Shown: positions 25,588-35,279 of the stretch, one piece after another
Position numbering within the stretch: position 1 is the first letter of the stretch
Layout of the letters: each line of letters starts with the position of its first letter
Assembly: GCA_002897695.1 (NCBI GenBank)
Contig: BDTG01000010.1
Span: 1 to 64,000, forward strand
Length of the DNA stretch: 64,000 nt
Origin: a bacterium BMS3Abin14
GTDB taxonomy: Bacteria; BMS3Abin14
Direction: 5' to 3'
Program-made: the position numbers and the translations under genes
The notes under the pieces: model-generated
Databases searched by the model: none
What the model was told of the DNA's origin: nothing
What the model saw: the letters and a program-made list of their open reading frames with translations, nothing else

Positions 25588-25611
25588 TGATGACTTCGCA
25601 AAAGGTCATCA
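25588..25611. repeat. Short palindromic repeat, copy A
   Basis: TGATGAC TTCGCAAAAG GTCATCA, a seven-base stem with a ten-base loop. A close relative (TGATGTTTTCGCAAAAAGTCATCA) lies at 38831-38854 after polA. Probably a dispersed intergenic element. Confidence 0.6.
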
Positions 25612-25625
25612 ATGCTCCCATTGAG

Positions 25626-26180
25626 TTAAGCACCGATTTGCCCAATAATTTCCTCGGAAGAAATTACACTGGCATAAACCGCACCAAGAGCCGCCATATG
25701 TGATGCGTGAACCCTGGAGCTTGGAACATCAATTCCGCCGTGGGAAAGATCTATTGTCGCACACGCATCGTCCGCGACAATGCAGGTAAATCCTTTATCG
25801 AATGCCGCTCTAACAGTAGCATCTATACACATATGAGACATCATGCCACAGAATGTGATCTTTTTAATGCCATTCTCACGCAACAATTCTTCAAGTTCTG
25901 TGTCACGGAAACTATTCGGGAAATGTTTGGTAATGATTTTCTCTCCGTCTAAAGGCAGTACACTTTCATGTATTTCAACGCCCATTGTCTCTGGCAGGAA
26001 AAAAGCTGTTCCTGCTCTTGTCGATATATGCTGGACGTGAACTATAAGTTTATTTTGCTTTCGAAAGGCGTCCAATAAAGTTTTTGCCATTAAAGCAGCT
26101 TCTTTGGAGTTAACAACCTCCATGCGCCCACCAGGAAAATAATCTTTTTGGACATCAATTATAATTAACGCTTCCGACAT
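25626..26180 (-). CDS. Isochorismatase-like cysteine hydrolase
   Basis: 184 residues from ATG 26180, picked for the GGAGGATAAAG ribosome site. The catalytic triad is visible: Asp9 in IIIDVQKDYF, Lys near 81 in KIITKHFPNSF, and Cys near 116 in MSHMCIDATVRAA. The family includes nicotinamidase, isochorismatase and other amide or ether hydrolases. The acceptor residues do not fix which, and no pathway genes are adjacent. Cytoplasmic. Codon use is slightly more AT-rich than the nearby exported-protein cluster. Confidence 0.86.
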   Translation of the reverse strand: MSEALIIIDVQKDYFPGGRMEVVNSKEAALMAKTLLDAFRKQNKLIVHVQHISTRAGTAFFLPETMGVEIHESVLPLDGEKIITKHFPNSFRDTELEELLRENGIKKITFCGMMSHMCIDATVRAAFDKGFTCIVADDACATIDLSHGGIDVPSSRVHASHMAALGAVYASVISSEEIIGQIGA

Positions 26181-26633
26181 TGACTTTATCCTCCATATTC
26201 TTAACCAGGGAAAACGGGTTGAACGCCAGTTCCAAATTCTGCCGGGCGTAATCCTTTTGCGAAATCCCCATTGATCGGGCACAGATCACGTCACAGCTAA
26301 ATAACGTACTCCCGGCACTTGGGCAATCAGGCGACAATGATAAAGTAGCCTCTAAAATTAGCGCATTTTACTTCTGGTTCATCCGGTTAATGCGTACCTT
26401 TATTATTTTGCTGTCATTGCGCTTGTCCTCCGAAGCTTTACGCGAAGGTGGGAGCAGATAACCATGCGCGGCAATCTCAGCGGCTTGTCACGGGGAAGTC
26501 GAAGAACTTCGCAGCACGTGGGACTTTGGGCATTGGACGTTGGGCCTTGGATCTTACCCTCTGCCTGCCCTGAGACATGTCGAAGGGGACGCTGGACCCT
26601 GGACCCCAGGTTCCGGAGTCCGGAACCTGAAAC
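26181..26633. repeat. Gene-free interval with the inverted repeat partner and TTGGAC tracts
   Basis: 26377-26480 is the inverted copy of the repeat at 20853-20968. 26517-26618 is a low-complexity tract of TTGGAC/CTGGACC units, with a CTGCCTGCCCTGAG segment that also occurs near 44312. Short minus-strand frames at 26155-26337 have no support. Confidence 0.6.
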
Positions 26634-27500
26634 CTAGCCCCCGAAGACCACCGTTTTCCCGTTGTGGATCAGCACCCTGTTCTCCACGTGCATTCCCACC
26701 GCTCTGGCCAGCACCATCTTCTCGATGTCCAGGCCTTTTCTCTGCAAGGAGGTGACGCTGTCGCGGTGGGTAACCGGGATCACGTCCTGAAAGATGATGG
26801 GCCCCTGGTCCAGTTTCTCGGTAACATAGTGGCTGGTGGCGCCGATGATCTTGACTCCCCGCATGAATGCCTGTCTGTAGGGATCGGCCCCGACGAAGGC
26901 GGGGAGAAAGGAGTGGTGGATGTTGATGATGCTGTTGCGGTAGGTGTTGACGAATTTGGATGACAGGATCTGCATGTACCTTGCCAGTACGATGGTGTCG
27001 ATATTCTCTTTCCTTAGAAGCTCCATCACCGCTTTTTCCTGATCCTTCTTGTTGTCCTTCGTAACCGGGAAATAGTGGAATGGAATGTGGTAGTACCCGG
27101 CGATATCCTTCTGGTCCTCGTGGTTGCTGATGATGCATGGAATGTCCACCTGGAGGTGGTCGCTCCGCCATCTGTACAGGAGATCAAGGAGGCAATGGCC
27201 CTGTTTGGAGACCATGATGGCAATCTGTTTTTTCCGGTCGGAGAAGAAAAGCCTGTGGGCCATTCCCAGACGCCAGCATACCTTGCTGAACTCGTCGTCC
27301 AGTTCCTCCCGCGGGATCTCGAAACCATCCATGTCCCACCGGGTCCTCATGAAAAACATATCCTCCACGGGATCGGTGTGCTGGTCGAGGTAGACGATAT
27401 TCCCGCCGTGATCGAAGATCCAGCTGGTAATTGTTGCTATGATCCCCTTGGTATCTTTACCCTGGATCAGTGCGGTTACTATGGGGGCCTTGTCACTCAT
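26634..27500 (-). CDS. purU: Formyltetrahydrofolate deformylase
   Basis: 288 residues. An N-terminal ACT domain (about 5-85: ALIQGKDTKGIIATITSWIFDHGGNIVYLDQ) is followed by the formyl-transferase catalytic domain. Motifs are CLLDLLYRW, IISNHED, FHYFPVTKDNKKDQE, LARYMQILSSKFV and the active-site INIHHSFLPAFVGADPYRQA with the conserved His. The enzyme hydrolyses 10-formyl-THF to formate and THF, supplying formate to purine synthesis and balancing one-carbon units. Length is as expected. A stand-alone gene divergent from gatC; no riboswitch seen. Confidence 0.93.
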   Translation of the reverse strand: MSDKAPIVTALIQGKDTKGIIATITSWIFDHGGNIVYLDQHTDPVEDMFFMRTRWDMDGFEIPREELDDEFSKVCWRLGMAHRLFFSDRKKQIAIMVSKQGHCLLDLLYRWRSDHLQVDIPCIISNHEDQKDIAGYYHIPFHYFPVTKDNKKDQEKAVMELLRKENIDTIVLARYMQILSSKFVNTYRNSIINIHHSFLPAFVGADPYRQAFMRGVKIIGATSHYVTEKLDQGPIIFQDVIPVTHRDSVTSLQRKGLDIEKMVLARAVGMHVENRVLIHNGKTVVFGG

Positions 27501-27704
27501 GCCCGATTATTCCCTCCTGATGCTCGTTGTTTGCATGATTACATTATAACGTGCCGTATTTTAAAGAAAAGATAATAAAGGTCAACATGTATTAGGGTCG
27601 AGGCTTCCCCCCTCTTCATTATTCCTCCCGACTGTGCTAATTTTCCCTTTTCCCGATCAACCCTGTCAATCTGAAACAGACGTCCTGTGCGGAGGAAAAT
27701 TCCC

Positions 27705-27995
27705 ATGAAAATCACCCCCGAACTGGTTGAACACGTTGCCGATCTTGCCCGCCTGAAACTATCCGATGGTGAAAGGAAGAGGATGGAGACCCAATTGGGT
27801 GACATACTCGCCTATATAGGCATCCTGGATGAATTGGACACTTCCGGCGTTTCCCCGACCTCCCACGTCATCGATGTATTCAACGTCTTTCGGGATGACG
27901 AGGTGAAGCCGTCCTTCCCGGTTGAAAAGGGCCTGGCCAACGCTCCCGACAGGTCCGGCACCGCCTTCAAGGTCCCGAGGATCATAGAGGACTAA
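27705..27995 (+). CDS. gatC: Aspartyl/glutamyl-tRNA amidotransferase subunit C
   Basis: 96 residues from ATG 27705 behind GGAGG. The GatC pattern is clear: [41 protein letters not shown] and the closing FKVPRIIED. GatC wraps the GatA-GatB interface of the complex that converts Glu-tRNA(Gln) or Asp-tRNA(Asn) to the amide form. gatA starts 13 bases later. Confidence 0.95.
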   Translation: MKITPELVEHVADLARLKLSDGERKRMETQLGDILAYIGILDELDTSGVSPTSHVIDVFNVFRDDEVKPSFPVEKGLANAPDRSGTAFKVPRIIED

Positions 27996-28008
27996 CAAAA
28001 GGAACCCG

Positions 28009-29466
28009 ATGAATCTTTACAGCAAAACCATACATGAGCTGCACGAGGAGATGAAAGCGGGCCGCCTCACCTCAACGCAGATTACGGAGAGTGTCTTTTC
28101 CCGTATTGCCGAGGTGGACAGCCGGGTTGGGGCCTACCTGACACTCACCGAGGAATCTGCCATGGAAGCGGCCGCGAAGGCTGATGCCCGGTTTGAAAAA
28201 GGCGAATTTCTTGGGCCTCTGGATGGGATACCCGTGGGGTTGAAGGACATTTTTATCACTGAAGGGGTTCGGACTACCTGTGCTTCAAAAATCCTGGAAA
28301 ACTTTGTCCCACCCTATGATGGAACGGTAGTCGCACGGCTCAAACAGGCCGGCGCGGTCATTTCCGGCAAACTCAACATGGACGAGTTTGCCATGGGTTC
28401 ATCCAACGAGAATTCCGGGTTCTTCCCGGTTCACAACCCGTGGAACCTCGGACGTGTTCCTGGAGGGTCATCGGGCGGTGCTGCCGCTTCCGTTGCGGCA
28501 GGAGAGGCCATCGGCGCACTGGGAACGGACACGGGCGGTTCCATCCGGCAGCCGGCGTCGCACTGCGGTGTCGTGGGCATGAAGCCCACCTATGGCAGAG
28601 TGAGTCGCTATGGAGTCATCGCTTTCGCATCGTCCCTGGATCAGGTTGGTCCTCTGGCGAAGGACGTCACCGACTGCGCTGTTCTACTGAAGGCCATCGC
28701 AGGTCATGATCCGGCCGATTCTACCTCCGCGAAGCTCCCGGTCCCCGACTATCCCTCCCTTCTCACGGGAGATGTTGAGGGTATGAAGGTGGGAATCCCG
28801 GACGAATATTTCGGGGCGGGGCTCGACCCGGAGGTGGAGGATCTGGTCAGGAAGGCGGCAGCGGCCCTGGAAAGCAGAGGGATGGAACTTGTTCCCATCA
28901 CGCTTCCCAGCACCCGCTATGCAGTGGCGACCTACTACATCATCGCTCCGGCGGAGGCATCATCCAACCTGGCGCGCTATGACGGGGTCCGTTTCGGTGT
29001 CCGTTTTCCCGATGCCGGCGGTATCATGGAGATGTACAAGGAGACCCGCAGCAGGGGATTCGGGCCGGAGGTGAAACGCCGGATCATGCTCGGCACCTTT
29101 GCCCTGTCGTCAGGGTATTACGATGCCTACTACGGGAAGGCCCAGAGGGCGCGCACCATGATTCGCAGGGAGATGGACGAGGCGTTTTCAAAGGTGGACG
29201 TGCTCCTCTCTCCCACCGCCCCCACACCGGCGTTTCCCCTCGGGGATAAGGTGGACGACCCCCTGAAAATGTACCTTTCGGACATTTTTACGATTCCTGT
29301 GAACATTGCCGGGGTTGCCTCTTTGTCACTGCCCTGCGGCCTGTCCGGGGAAGGCCTGCCCGTGGGTGTGCAGCTCATCTCACCCGCCTTCAGGGAGGAA
29401 GTCCTGCTCAATGTGGCCTTCGCCTACGAAAAGGAGAGAGGGAAGTTCCCGGAGTGCCCATTGTAA
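28009..29466 (+). CDS. gatA: Glutamyl-tRNA(Gln) amidotransferase subunit A
   Basis: 485 residues, an amidase-signature protein. The Ser-cisSer-Lys triad is formed by Lys in [12 protein letters not shown] (near 77), the cis-Ser in [16 protein letters not shown] (near 152) and the nucleophile Ser in [13 protein letters not shown] (near 176). GatA frees ammonia from glutamine for tRNA-bound glutamate or aspartate amidation. Full length. It is followed by a 113-base spacer filled with TGGACTC-type repeats before gatB, an unusual insertion inside this operon. Confidence 0.96.
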   Translation: MNLYSKTIHELHEEMKAGRLTSTQITESVFSRIAEVDSRVGAYLTLTEESAMEAAAKADARFEKGEFLGPLDGIPVGLKDIFITEGVRTTCASKILENFVPPYDGTVVARLKQAGAVISGKLNMDEFAMGSSNENSGFFPVHNPWNLGRVPGGSSGGAAASVAAGEAIGALGTDTGGSIRQPASHCGVVGMKPTYGRVSRYGVIAFASSLDQVGPLAKDVTDCAVLLKAIAGHDPADSTSAKLPVPDYPSLLTGDVEGMKVGIPDEYFGAGLDPEVEDLVRKAAAALESRGMELVPITLPSTRYAVATYYIIAPAEASSNLARYDGVRFGVRFPDAGGIMEMYKETRSRGFGPEVKRRIMLGTFALSSGYYDAYYGKAQRARTMIRREMDEAFSKVDVLLSPTAPTPAFPLGDKVDDPLKMYLSDIFTIPVNIAGVASLSLPCGLSGEGLPVGVQLISPAFREEVLLNVAFAYEKERGKFPECPL

Positions 29467-29470
29467 ATAC

Positions 29471-29545
29471 GTTCCACGTTGGACGTTGGACATTGGACCT
29501 GTTTTCCCTCTGGACTCTGGACTCTGGACTCTGGACTGAATCCTG
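29471..29545. repeat. Tandem TTGGAC / CTCTGGA heptamer tract between gatA and gatB
   Basis: Starts with GTTGGACGTTGGACATTGGAC, then CTCTGGACTCTGGACTCTGGA-type heptamers. Related tracts are at about 13156-13205 and 26517-26618. It lies inside an otherwise tight operon, so it may be a recent slippage or insertion product. Confidence 0.75.
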
Positions 29546-29579
29546 GAACCTTGAACGGAATTTTTTCGGAGAAAGAATT

Positions 29580-31013
29580 ATGGAATACGAAGCGGTTATA
29601 GGGCTCGAGGTTCACGCCCAGCTTAAAACGAATACCAAGATTTTCTGCGGCTGCAGCACCAGATTCGGCGAGGAACCCAACGCAAACACCTGCCCGGTGT
29701 GCCTTGGGATGCCCGGCGTCCTGCCGGTCCTCAACCGAAAGGTGGTAAAGTACGCCATCATGATGGGGCTGGCTACCCACTGCCGTATCGCCCGGGAGAG
29801 CGTATTCGCCCGGAAGAACTACTTTTATCCGGATCTGCCCAAGGGGTACCAGATCAGCCAGTTCGAACACCCTCTATGTGAGAAGGGCTGGGTCGACATC
29901 AGCACCAACGGGGAAGCAAGGCGCATAGGGATTACCCGGATTCACATGGAGGAGGACGCCGGCAAACTCGTACACGAGGGAGCCATGGGATCGTCGTCCT
30001 TCAGCCTGGTTGACCTGAACAGGGCCTGTGTTCCCCTCATCGAGATCGTCAGCGAACCGGAGATTCGATCCCCCGAGGAGGCCAAGAGGTACGTGCAGAC
30101 CCTCCGGGACATAGTGATCTATCTGGGTATATGTGACGGGAACATGGAGGAAGGCTCTCTTCGGTGCGACGCCAATATCTCAATCAGGCCCAGGGGGTCG
30201 GATACCCTTGGCACAAGAGCTGAGATCAAGAACATGAACTCCTTCAGGTTTCTCCAGGCAGCCCTTGAATATGAGACCGAGCGGCAGATTGAAGTTGTGG
30301 AGAGCGGCGGCCATGTTGTCCAGGAGACCCGTCTTTTTGACTCCGTCAGGGGGGTGACGTCCTCCATGCGGGGGAAGGAGGAGGCCCACGATTATCGTTA
30401 TTTTCCGGAACCCGACCTGGCCTCCATCAGGATCGATGAGGACTGGATCAGGAGGGTCGAGGGGGCAATGCCCGAATTGAGGGTCGCAAAGATGAACAGG
30501 TTTGTAGAGGAACTGGGGCTTCCGGAATACGATGCGGAGGTTCTCACCTCCGAGCCGGAGGTCGCAGCGTTCTTCGAGTCCGTGGTAAATGCCGGCGCCG
30601 AAGCCAAGGCCGCAAGCAACTGGGTTATGGGCGAGTTCATGCGTCTTGCAAAGGATAGCGGGGTCGGGTCTGCCTGCATCTCCCCGGTTCAGGCCGCCCG
30701 CATTATCGCCCTGGTGGAATCGCAGATTGTTTCGGGGTCCGCAGCGAAGACGGTTTTCGAGGAGGTATTCGCCACGGGCAGCGACCCCGACAGTGTTGTG
30801 GAGGAGCGGGGACTTGCGCAGGTTTCGGATGACGGGGCCATCAGGGCTGAGGTCATGAAAGCCATGGAGGCCCACCCGGCCGAAGTTGAGCAATTCAGGG
30901 CAGGCAAGGATAAGGTCCTCGGCTTTTTCGTGGGACAGGTAATGAGAGCGATGAAGGGCAAGGCAAATCCAAAGGTCGTCAATCAGATTCTTAGAAAACT
31001 TCTTTCTGATTGA
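29580..31013 (+). CDS. gatB: Aspartyl/glutamyl-tRNA amidotransferase subunit B
   Basis: 477 residues from the ATG of [15 protein letters not shown], preceded by GGAGAAAG. N-terminal catalytic part includes [27 protein letters not shown] (a zinc-binding C..C.....C..C set) and [30 protein letters not shown] and [11 protein letters not shown] are typical kinase-like fold motifs. A C-terminal YqeY-like tail domain (about 330-477) binds tRNA. It completes gatCAB. Confidence 0.96.
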   Translation: MEYEAVIGLEVHAQLKTNTKIFCGCSTRFGEEPNANTCPVCLGMPGVLPVLNRKVVKYAIMMGLATHCRIARESVFARKNYFYPDLPKGYQISQFEHPLCEKGWVDISTNGEARRIGITRIHMEEDAGKLVHEGAMGSSSFSLVDLNRACVPLIEIVSEPEIRSPEEAKRYVQTLRDIVIYLGICDGNMEEGSLRCDANISIRPRGSDTLGTRAEIKNMNSFRFLQAALEYETERQIEVVESGGHVVQETRLFDSVRGVTSSMRGKEEAHDYRYFPEPDLASIRIDEDWIRRVEGAMPELRVAKMNRFVEELGLPEYDAEVLTSEPEVAAFFESVVNAGAEAKAASNWVMGEFMRLAKDSGVGSACISPVQAARIIALVESQIVSGSAAKTVFEEVFATGSDPDSVVEERGLAQVSDDGAIRAEVMKAMEAHPAEVEQFRAGKDKVLGFFVGQVMRAMKGKANPKVVNQILRKLLSD

Positions 31014-31106
31014 CGACGAGGGGGGAGCTTGGGTGGACGGGAGCGTGGGAGTAGGGGAAGATCAGACACGGAGACACGGAGACACTCAAGCACGGGAGGG
31101 AACCTT

Positions 31107-32159
31107 GTGCCGGAAATTAGACCGATTCGCTGGGATGCAGAGCGCAAGCTCCTGATGCTCCTGGACCAGACAAAACTTCCCCTCGAAGAGACCTATGTCG
31201 AGTACGCTGACCCCGCTGCCGTCGCCGAGGCCATCAGCTCACTGGTGGTTCGCGGCGCCCCGGCCATAGGCTGTGCGACGGCCTTCGGCCTGGTTATGGC
31301 TGCAAGTGGCTACTCCGGTACGGACCCGGCTGAACTGCAGGCCAGGGTGAGGGCCGCGGCTTCCAAACTGGCGTCCTCCCGCCCAACTGCCGTCAACCTC
31401 TTTTGGGCCATAGAACGCATGGAGCGGGTGATGTCCGAGGCAAAAAACCCGGACTGTTCCCGGGTCAGAGATGCGCTGGAAGCTGAGGCTATGGCGATTT
31501 TCAGGGAGGACCTGACGGCATGCAGACGCATCGGGGACCTGGGAGCACGGCTTGTTCCTGAAAAAGCGAGGATCCTCACCCATTGCAATGCCGGAGCCCT
31601 GGCCACGGCCGGGTACGGGACCGCCCTTGGTATCATACGTTCCGCAGTCCGTGACGGGAAGGTTGCCATGGTCTGGGTGGACGAAACCCGTCCGGTCCTG
31701 CAGGGCGCGCGGCTGACAGCTTGGGAGATGATGGAAGATAAGATCCCCGCCACCCTTATTACCGACAGTATGGCCGGTTCCCTGATGGCCGCGGGCAGGG
31801 TGGATCTCGTGGTCGTGGGCGCTGACCGTATCGCGGCCAACGGGGACGTCGCCAACAAGATAGGGACCTACAGCCTTGCCGTTCTCGCTCACTATCACCG
31901 GATTCCATTCGTGGTGGCGGCCCCGATGTCCACGGTTGATCTTTCAATAATCTCCGGCGGGGCTATCCCCATTGAGGAACGACCCCTGGCCGAGGTTGCC
32001 GGGTATGGGAACCTGTCATGGGCCCCCGACGGGATCGCCGTGTTTAATCCTTCCTTCGATGTGACTCCCGCGAACCTGATTACCGCTATCGTCACTGAGC
32101 GCGGAATAGTAACACCGCCTCTCGACCAGGGCCTGTCAGGGCTTCTGGAGTCCGGGTAG
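31107..32159 (+). CDS. mtnA: S-methyl-5-thioribose-1-phosphate isomerase
   Basis: 350 residues starting at GTG 31107 behind GGGAGGG; the open frame extends upstream through an ACACGGAG repeat and is not coding there. Motifs: VRGAPAIGCATAFGL (near 50), LTHCNAGALATAGYGTALG with the catalytic Cys (near 160), DETRPVLQGARLTAWE, and GADRIAANGDVANKIGTY with the catalytic Asp (near 240). It interconverts methylthioribose-1-P and methylthioribulose-1-P in methionine salvage; in some bacteria the same enzyme also serves deoxyribose or ribose phosphates. No other mtn gene is nearby. Confidence 0.93.
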   Translation: MPEIRPIRWDAERKLLMLLDQTKLPLEETYVEYADPAAVAEAISSLVVRGAPAIGCATAFGLVMAASGYSGTDPAELQARVRAAASKLASSRPTAVNLFWAIERMERVMSEAKNPDCSRVRDALEAEAMAIFREDLTACRRIGDLGARLVPEKARILTHCNAGALATAGYGTALGIIRSAVRDGKVAMVWVDETRPVLQGARLTAWEMMEDKIPATLITDSMAGSLMAAGRVDLVVVGADRIAANGDVANKIGTYSLAVLAHYHRIPFVVAAPMSTVDLSIISGGAIPIEERPLAEVAGYGNLSWAPDGIAVFNPSFDVTPANLITAIVTERGIVTPPLDQGLSGLLESG

Positions 32160-32165
32160 CCGACT

Positions 32166-35100
32166 GTGTCCAGGGGAGACGGCAGGGCCCTCATCTCTCT
32201 CGTAAAACGCAGCGGCAGGATCGCCGACGCCGCTTCTTTGTCCCCGCTTTTCAAGTCCCTGACTGATATGGCCGCATCCAGGGGCCTGTCGGAGGGTTTT
32301 GTCCACCGCGCCGTGAGCAGCGTTCTGGAGACAGCGGACCCATCGGCGGCCCTCAATCGGCTGGCCAGGGTCCTGTCCATGGCCGACGATTCCAGCTTCC
32401 TCTCCCTTATGGAAGATCCCGATGGTCTCAGGTCCCTTCTGTCGATTTTCGGATACAGCAACTTCCTGTCTTCATTGATCATACGTTCTCCTGAGAATTA
32501 TGTCTGGCTCATGCGGGAAGTGGGATTAACCGGGACCAGATACTCCTCGTTCATGCGGGAGGAACTGGAGAGCAAGATCAGTGGTGATGCTTCCATGGAG
32601 GATGCCTCCTTGATACTCCGTGCCAACAAGTACAGGGAGATGCTCAGGATCGGCGCCAGAGACCTGCTTGGGACCGCGACACTGCAGGAGACCGTCCACG
32701 ATATTTCCAACCTCGCCGAGGCGTCAATAGATGTTTGTGTCCAGATTGCCATGACCCATCTGAAGGCGAGGCACGGCGTTCCCCTGCACGTGAGCAGCCT
32801 GAAAACCATCAGGCCCGGGAAATTCTGTGTGCTCGGGATGGGGAAACTTGGCGGGGAGGAGCTCAACTACAGTTCGGACGTTGACCTCTTTTATCTCTAC
32901 TCGTCCCATGAGGGCATGACCACGGGAAGGCCGTCCGCTTCCGGCGGCTACCGCGATGCTATCGACAACCACAGTTTCTACGTCAAGATGGGAGAAGCCG
33001 TCACAAACCTCCTTGGCGAACGAACCGCCGAAGGCATGGTGTTCCGCGTGGACCTGCGTCTCAGGCCGGAAGGGGATTCCGGCGAGATCGCCTATTCCCT
33101 CTCCAGCCTGGAGGTGTACTACCAGTCCTGGGGGAGGACCACCGACAGGCTCGCCCTGCTGAAGGCCAGACCGGTGGGCGGGGACCAGCGGCTCGGGGAG
33201 GAGTTTCTTGACCTGATGACGCCGTTTATTTATCGGAGACACCTGGATTATACGGCTATTGAGGAAATAGGGCTTTTGAAGGAGAAGATCGATCGGCAGG
33301 TTAACAGGGCTCCGTCCGGGGTCAGAGACATCAAACTGGGCCAGGGAGGGATCAGGGAGATAGAGTTTCTTGTCCAGAGCCTCCAGCTTATCCACGGCGG
33401 CCGAAACCCCGCTATCCGCGAGAAGAACACACTGAGGTCCATCGACCGGCTGATGAGAAACGGATTCCTGACAGAGAGAGACGCCGGTACCCTGAGGGAT
33501 GCATACATCTTTCTGCGAACGGTGGAGCACCGGGTTCAACTGGTGGAGGAACGCCAGATTCACACTCTGCCCCGGGATAGGGAAGGGATGGAAAGGCTGG
33601 CCTATGTCATGGGTTATCTGCGGGACGGACGGAGCGATCCTGCGGCGTTTGACGGAGCTCTCGGCAGGGTTACCGGAAGCGTCAGGGTCTGTTATGAACG
33701 TCTGTTCTTCACTGAGCAGGGGCACGGGGCCGCGGCGGGGACGGGTAAATCGAACCTGCTTAGGGAAAACCTGACCAGGGAGGAGGCCGTAGAAGAACTG
33801 AAGACGGCCGGTTTTTCCGATCCTGAGGAGGGGTACCGGAACCTCCTCCTTCTCAGGGACGGCCCCGCCTACGGCCATTTCTCGGATGTCTGTCGGAACC
33901 TCCTGAGACGCATCGCGCCACGTCTTCTGGATGAACTCAAGTCGGTGCCGGATCCGGACGCGGTTCTCGTCAATCTGAACCGGTTTATCGGCAGGGTAGG
34001 GGCGAGGGCCTCCTACTACTCCATGCTGGCCGGCAACCCCGAATCCATACGTTTGCTGGCCGTTCTCTTCGGTTCAAGTCCATTCCTTTCCGGCCTTATC
34101 ATTCGCCAACCGGACCTGCTCGACCTGATGGTTATGGGGACGGATCTTTCCGCCCCCAAGTCAGCTGTGATCATGGAGGAGGAGGTAAGGGAAACGCTGG
34201 TTTCAAGCCCTTCCTTCGAGGACGAGCTGGTCATGCTGAGGAGATATCGCAACGGAGAGATCCTTCGTATCGGTCTGGGCGATCTGCTTGGCTTAAGGGA
34301 CCTGCCCGGCATTAACGGGGAGTTGACCCTCCTTGCCGAGACCCTCCTTCAGGCCTCCTTCGACCTGGCCGCCGGACACGTGTTCGACCCGGGTGAAAAA
34401 CCGTCCGGCTCATTTGGAGTAGTAGCCATGGGAAAAATGGGCGGGAGAGAGATGAACTACAGCTCCGACCTGGACCTCATCTTCCTGATCGAGGGCGCAC
34501 AGAAGGAAAGGGAGGATTACACCCGGATGGCGCAGCGGATGATCACCATACTCACCAGCCCGACAGGGGAGGGTGTTCTGTACCGCATCGATATGAGGCT
34601 CAGGCCCTCCGGCCACTCGGGGCCCCTGGTGACGACCCTTGATGCGTTTTCGCGCTATCACCTTGAGGAGGCAATGGTGTGGGAGCGTCAGGCGCTGACC
34701 AAAGCCCGCTGGGTAGCCGGTGACAGGGAACTGTCCCCTGGAATAGAAAAGATCCTGGACAAGCTGACATATGCCCGTCCTGCCGGCGAACAGGAGGTTT
34801 CCGAGATCATGCGTGTCAGGCAAAGGATGGAACATGAAATTGCTGATGAGGGCAAAGGGGATAACCTGGACATCAAGGCCGGACGTGGAGGGCTCGTGGA
34901 TATCGAATTCGTGGTCCAGGCGCTCCAGCTGGTCTGCGGCAAAAAGTATCCCCGGATCCGTTCCACCTCGACTTTTCATGCCCTGGATTCCATCCGTGCA
35001 ACTGGACTTGTGGATGAAAAACAGTATAATATTCTGCGCCGATCATATCTCTTTTACAGAGAAATCGAGGATCGTTCCCACCTTCACAGTGACCGACCCG

Positions 35101-35279
35101 ACCATCGGGTGCCCCTGGACGAGGAGAAGGTCAAACCTCTTGCCAGGGCGCTGGGGTATACCGGGGACGGCAAGACGGCAGGGGAGTTTCTCCGCGACGT
35201 CCAGGATACGAGAGGACAGGTCAGGAAAGTTTACCAGGACATATTAGGGAGGATTATGCATGGTTGCACCGGTGGCTAA
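32166..35279 (+). CDS. glnE: Bifunctional glutamine-synthetase adenylyltransferase/deadenylase
   Basis: 1037 residues, GTG start. It has two related nucleotidyltransferase domains. The N-terminal one has CVLGMGKLGGEELNYSSDVDLFYL (near 222-245) and the C-terminal one VVAMGKMGGREMNYSSDLDLIFL (near 755-777), each with the paired Asp residues that bind metal. Between and after them lie helical regulatory regions (GGIREIEFLVQSLQLIHGG; GGLVDIEFVVQALQLV). GlnE attaches and removes AMP on glutamine synthetase in response to PII and glutamine. Its 3' end overlaps ilvE by 20 bases. Confidence 0.95.
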   Translation: MSRGDGRALISLVKRSGRIADAASLSPLFKSLTDMAASRGLSEGFVHRAVSSVLETADPSAALNRLARVLSMADDSSFLSLMEDPDGLRSLLSIFGYSNFLSSLIIRSPENYVWLMREVGLTGTRYSSFMREELESKISGDASMEDASLILRANKYREMLRIGARDLLGTATLQETVHDISNLAEASIDVCVQIAMTHLKARHGVPLHVSSLKTIRPGKFCVLGMGKLGGEELNYSSDVDLFYLYSSHEGMTTGRPSASGGYRDAIDNHSFYVKMGEAVTNLLGERTAEGMVFRVDLRLRPEGDSGEIAYSLSSLEVYYQSWGRTTDRLALLKARPVGGDQRLGEEFLDLMTPFIYRRHLDYTAIEEIGLLKEKIDRQVNRAPSGVRDIKLGQGGIREIEFLVQSLQLIHGGRNPAIREKNTLRSIDRLMRNGFLTERDAGTLRDAYIFLRTVEHRVQLVEERQIHTLPRDREGMERLAYVMGYLRDGRSDPAAFDGALGRVTGSVRVCYERLFFTEQGHGAAAGTGKSNLLRENLTREEAVEELKTAGFSDPEEGYRNLLLLRDGPAYGHFSDVCRNLLRRIAPRLLDELKSVPDPDAVLVNLNRFIGRVGARASYYSMLAGNPESIRLLAVLFGSSPFLSGLIIRQPDLLDLMVMGTDLSAPKSAVIMEEEVRETLVSSPSFEDELVMLRRYRNGEILRIGLGDLLGLRDLPGINGELTLLAETLLQASFDLAAGHVFDPGEKPSGSFGVVAMGKMGGREMNYSSDLDLIFLIEGAQKEREDYTRMAQRMITILTSPTGEGVLYRIDMRLRPSGHSGPLVTTLDAFSRYHLEEAMVWERQALTKARWVAGDRELSPGIEKILDKLTYARPAGEQEVSEIMRVRQRMEHEIADEGKGDNLDIKAGRGGLVDIEFVVQALQLVCGKKYPRIRSTSTFHALDSIRATGLVDEKQYNILRRSYLFYREIEDRSHLHSDRPDHRVPLDEEKVKPLARALGYTGDGKTAGEFLRDVQDTRGQVRKVYQDILGRIMHGCTGG

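Noticed and set aside
26155-26337. 60-codon minus-strand frame upstream of the isochorismatase-like gene
   Set aside because: Overlaps its ribosome site, and no family match; probably chance.
32724-33878. 384-codon minus-strand frame inside glnE
   Set aside because: glnE is complete and conserved across the region, so this is a shadow.
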